Shown in pieces: positions 5,478 to 7,590 of a stretch of DNA of 7,590 bases (the first letter of the stretch is position 1; each line of letters starts with the position of its first letter). Under the pieces are notes generated by a model. The model saw only the letters and a list, made by a program, of their open reading frames with translations. It had not been told where the DNA came from and made no database searches. The translations under genes were made by a program, and so were the position numbers. Origin of the DNA: Bacteroidota bacterium (GTDB lineage: Bacteria > Bacteroidota > Bacteroidia > M30B66); the NCBI GenBank assembly GCA_947497195.1, contig CANMGM010000110.1, positions 1-7,590 on the forward strand, given 5' to 3'.

Positions 5478-7577
5478 CCGCCCCCAGTTCATTTTCCTAC
5501 GCTCTATCGCATGAAGTTTATTCCGTATTCCCAGATGTTCGGGTAACTGTAGGGAAGGGTCGGCATCAAGTAATTGCATGGCCTGCTCGCGGCACCACGA
5601 AATCAGTTGTGCATCGCGACTCAAATCGGCCAGTTTCAAATCGAGTGCGCCGCTTTGCTGTGTTCCCTGCAAATCGCCCGGGCCACGCAACTTCAGATCG
5701 ACCTCGGCAATGCGAAATCCATCGTTGGTTTCGACCATCGTTTTCATCCGCGTTCGCGCATCGCTGCTGAGTTTGAAACTACTCACCAGAATGCAGTACG
5801 ATTGTTCGGCTCCCCGCCCTACCCTTCCGCGCAGCTGATGCAATTGCGATAAGCCAAACCGCTCGGCACTTTCGATCACCATTACCGATGCATTCGGCAC
5901 ATTTACACCCACTTCGATAACTGTTGTGGCCACCATTATGTGGGCCTGATGATTTACAAAGCGCTGCATCTCGTAATCTTTCTCTTCCGATTTCATGCGC
6001 CCGTGCACTACGCTTACCTGGTATTGTGGCTCCGGAAACCACGTCTGCATGTAGGTAAATCCATCCAAAAGATTTTGGTAATCGAGCTGTTCGCTTTCTT
6101 CGATGAGCGGATATACCACGTAAATCTGACGTCCAAGTGCAATTTCGCGTCGTATATGTTCCATTACTTCCGGACGATGGGAATCGTAGGTATGGATGGT
6201 TTTGATGGGCTTGCGGCCGGGCGGAAGTTCGTCGATGACCGATACATCGAGATCGCCGTAGAATGTCATTGCGAGCGTACGAGGAATTGGTGTTGCGCTC
6301 ATAATGAGCACATGCGGAGGCAACACATTTTTGGTCCAGAGTTTTGCACGTTGCGCCACACCAAAGCGATGCTGTTCGTCGATTACCACCAGGCCCAGAT
6401 TCAAAAACTTCACTTTATCTTCGAGCAAGGCGTGCGTGCCAACTAAAATCTGAAGCGTTCCGTTTTCGAGCGCTTCGTGCATCGTTCGTCGTTCGCGGGT
6501 TTTCGAAGATCCGGTAAGCAGTGCAATGGTCAATCCCGAAGCATCACAGAGTGGTTTAAGGGATGCAAAATGTTGTTGGGCGAGAATTTCGGTGGGTGCC
6601 ATTAGGCAAGCCTGAAACCCGTTATCGAGCGCCATGAGCATGCTCATAAAGGCAACGATGGTTTTTCCACTTCCCACATCGCCCTGCAACAAGCGATTCA
6701 TTTGGATGGGCTTTGCAACATCCGAGCGGATTTCGCGCAGCACACGTTTTTGTGCGCCGGTTAATGCAAATGGTAAATGTTTTTCGTAAAAGGTATTGAA
6801 ATACGTCCCGATGTGCGGAAAGGGGAATCCTTTTATATCGCGCTTGTTGATAAGGTTTTGCCGGATGAGGCGCAGCTGCAAAAAGAACAGCTCTTCGAAC
6901 TTAAGACGTAGTTCGGCTTTTTGGAGTTGCTCTGGGTTTTCGGGCAGATGAATCCAGCGGTAGGCATCGGTTAAGCTGCAAAGCTGAAGTGAACTGCGAA
7001 ATGCATCACTCAAGCTTTCTTCGATTTTGCCTTCGCACCAGCGCAAAACCTGCTGCATGAGTAGGTAGATGCCTTTGCTGTCGAGCTGCGTCCGTTTCAT
7101 GGCTTCGGTGCTCGAATAAACAGGCTGCAGTTTGGATGCTTTTGCGGCGCGTTCGGGCGAAAACGGTTCGAACTCGGGATGCGAAATGTTCCAGTTGCCG
7201 TTAAACAAGGTTGGCTTGCCAAAAACGAGGATAAGCTGGCCTGCCTTGATTTTATCGACGATGTATTTCACACCCTGAAACCAGATTAACTCAATACTTC
7301 CGGCCTGATCGCGGGCTATCACGCTGAGGCGTTGCTTGTTCTTGGCGCCCAGTTGTTTGATTTTGTCGACCCGCACTACAAGTTGAATGTACGGCATATC
7401 TTCCTGCAGTTCGGCTGTGGTATATATACGCGTGCGGTCGATGTACCGAAACGGATACCAGGAGAGCAAATCGCCCACAGTTTCCATTCCACACTCCTTA
7501 TGCAGTATGGCAAGTTTTCGCGGATTCATACCCGGAACCTGCGCCAAGGGCCAATCGGTGATATTTAGCTCATTCAA
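5469..7577 (-). CDS. recG: ATP-dependent DNA helicase RecG
   Basis: RecG is a superfamily 2 double-stranded DNA translocase that remodels stalled replication forks and migrates Holliday junctions. The 702 residues match the family's usual length of about 690-710. The order is an N-terminal helical segment and wedge/OB-fold at about 1-140 (the OB region includes the LVVRV...LIWF strands at 66-100), then the two helicase lobes. Motif I GDVGSGKT is at 299-306, motif II DEQH at 400-403 (the DEQH box of RecG), motif III SATPIPRT at 427-434, and motif VI QLRGRVGR at 581-588. The TRG region follows, with GFRIAEVDLKLRGPGD at 620-635 and the GTQQSG segment at 638-643. All motifs are intact. The listed start is TTG, because no in-frame ATG exists in the first codons; the frame remains open to the right edge (7590), so the real start may lie beyond it. 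It precedes the porin operon on the same strand by 63 bases but is functionally unrelated. Confidence 0.96.
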   Translation of the reverse strand: MNELNITDWPLAQVPGMNPRKLAILHKECGMETVGDLLSWYPFRYIDRTRIYTTAELQEDMPYIQLVVRVDKIKQLGAKNKQRLSVIARDQAGSIELIWFQGVKYIVDKIKAGQLILVFGKPTLFNGNWNISHPEFEPFSPERAAKASKLQPVYSSTEAMKRTQLDSKGIYLLMQQVLRWCEGKIEESLSDAFRSSLQLCSLTDAYRWIHLPENPEQLQKAELRLKFEELFFLQLRLIRQNLINKRDIKGFPFPHIGTYFNTFYEKHLPFALTGAQKRVLREIRSDVAKPIQMNRLLQGDVGSGKTIVAFMSMLMALDNGFQACLMAPTEILAQQHFASLKPLCDASGLTIALLTGSSKTRERRTMHEALENGTLQILVGTHALLEDKVKFLNLGLVVIDEQHRFGVAQRAKLWTKNVLPPHVLIMSATPIPRTLAMTFYGDLDVSVIDELPPGRKPIKTIHTYDSHRPEVMEHIRREIALGRQIYVVYPLIEESEQLDYQNLLDGFTYMQTWFPEPQYQVSVVHGRMKSEEKDYEMQRFVNHQAHIMVATTVIEVGVNVPNASVMVIESAERFGLSQLHQLRGRVGRGAEQSYCILVSSFKLSSDARTRMKTMVETNDGFRIAEVDLKLRGPGDLQGTQQSGALDLKLADLSRDAQLISWCREQAMQLLDADPSLQLPEHLGIRNKLHAIERRKMNWGRIS

Positions 7578-7590
7578 AACTGTGTAAAAA

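Noticed and set aside
5414..6446. Several plus-strand open frames of 86-168 codons opposite recG
   Set aside because: recG has every helicase motif in frame; the opposing frames have no family features and arise from its codon usage.

Overview
The window looks like chromosomal DNA of a member of the Bacteroidota. The evidence is the character of the genes: a histidine kinase with an SHNLRS-type H box common in that phylum, a stand-alone receiver with the TSS...KPL style that accompanies such kinases, A-rich rather than Shine-Dalgarno leaders before most genes, and moderate GC judged by eye. Genus and species cannot be fixed from the sequence alone. There are no tRNA or rRNA genes, CRISPR arrays, insertion sequences or phage genes. 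Coding density is very high: no non-coding stretch exceeds about 65 bases.

Plus strand, left edge: the last 52 codons of a PLP-dependent trans-sulfuration enzyme (cystathionine/methionine gamma-lyase or synthase family) run into the window. Three bases after its stop begins a complete short-chain dehydrogenase/reductase of the sepiapterin/benzil reductase type. The two are probably co-transcribed.

Minus strand, centre: four tightly packed genes read right to left. They are an outer-membrane beta-barrel protein (5405-4314), a small secreted PstS-like 'half' periplasmic binding protein (4297-3854), a membrane sensor histidine kinase with an extracytoplasmic loop, HAMP and three PAS domains (3852-1264), and a single-domain response regulator (1267-881). 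Gaps are 16, 1 and -4 bases, so this is almost certainly one operon. It reads as an envelope-to-cytoplasm signalling chain: outer-membrane channel, periplasmic sensor/adaptor, transmembrane kinase, receiver. This is the most interesting part of the window; the ligand and the output are unknown. The last gene of the operon converges on the reductase gene with a 4-base overlap of the two stop codons.

Minus strand, right edge: recG, the branch-migrating ATP-dependent DNA helicase, is complete or nearly so. Its reading frame stays open to the window edge, so its true start may lie just outside. A 63-base gap separates it from the porin gene and holds only weak candidate signals.
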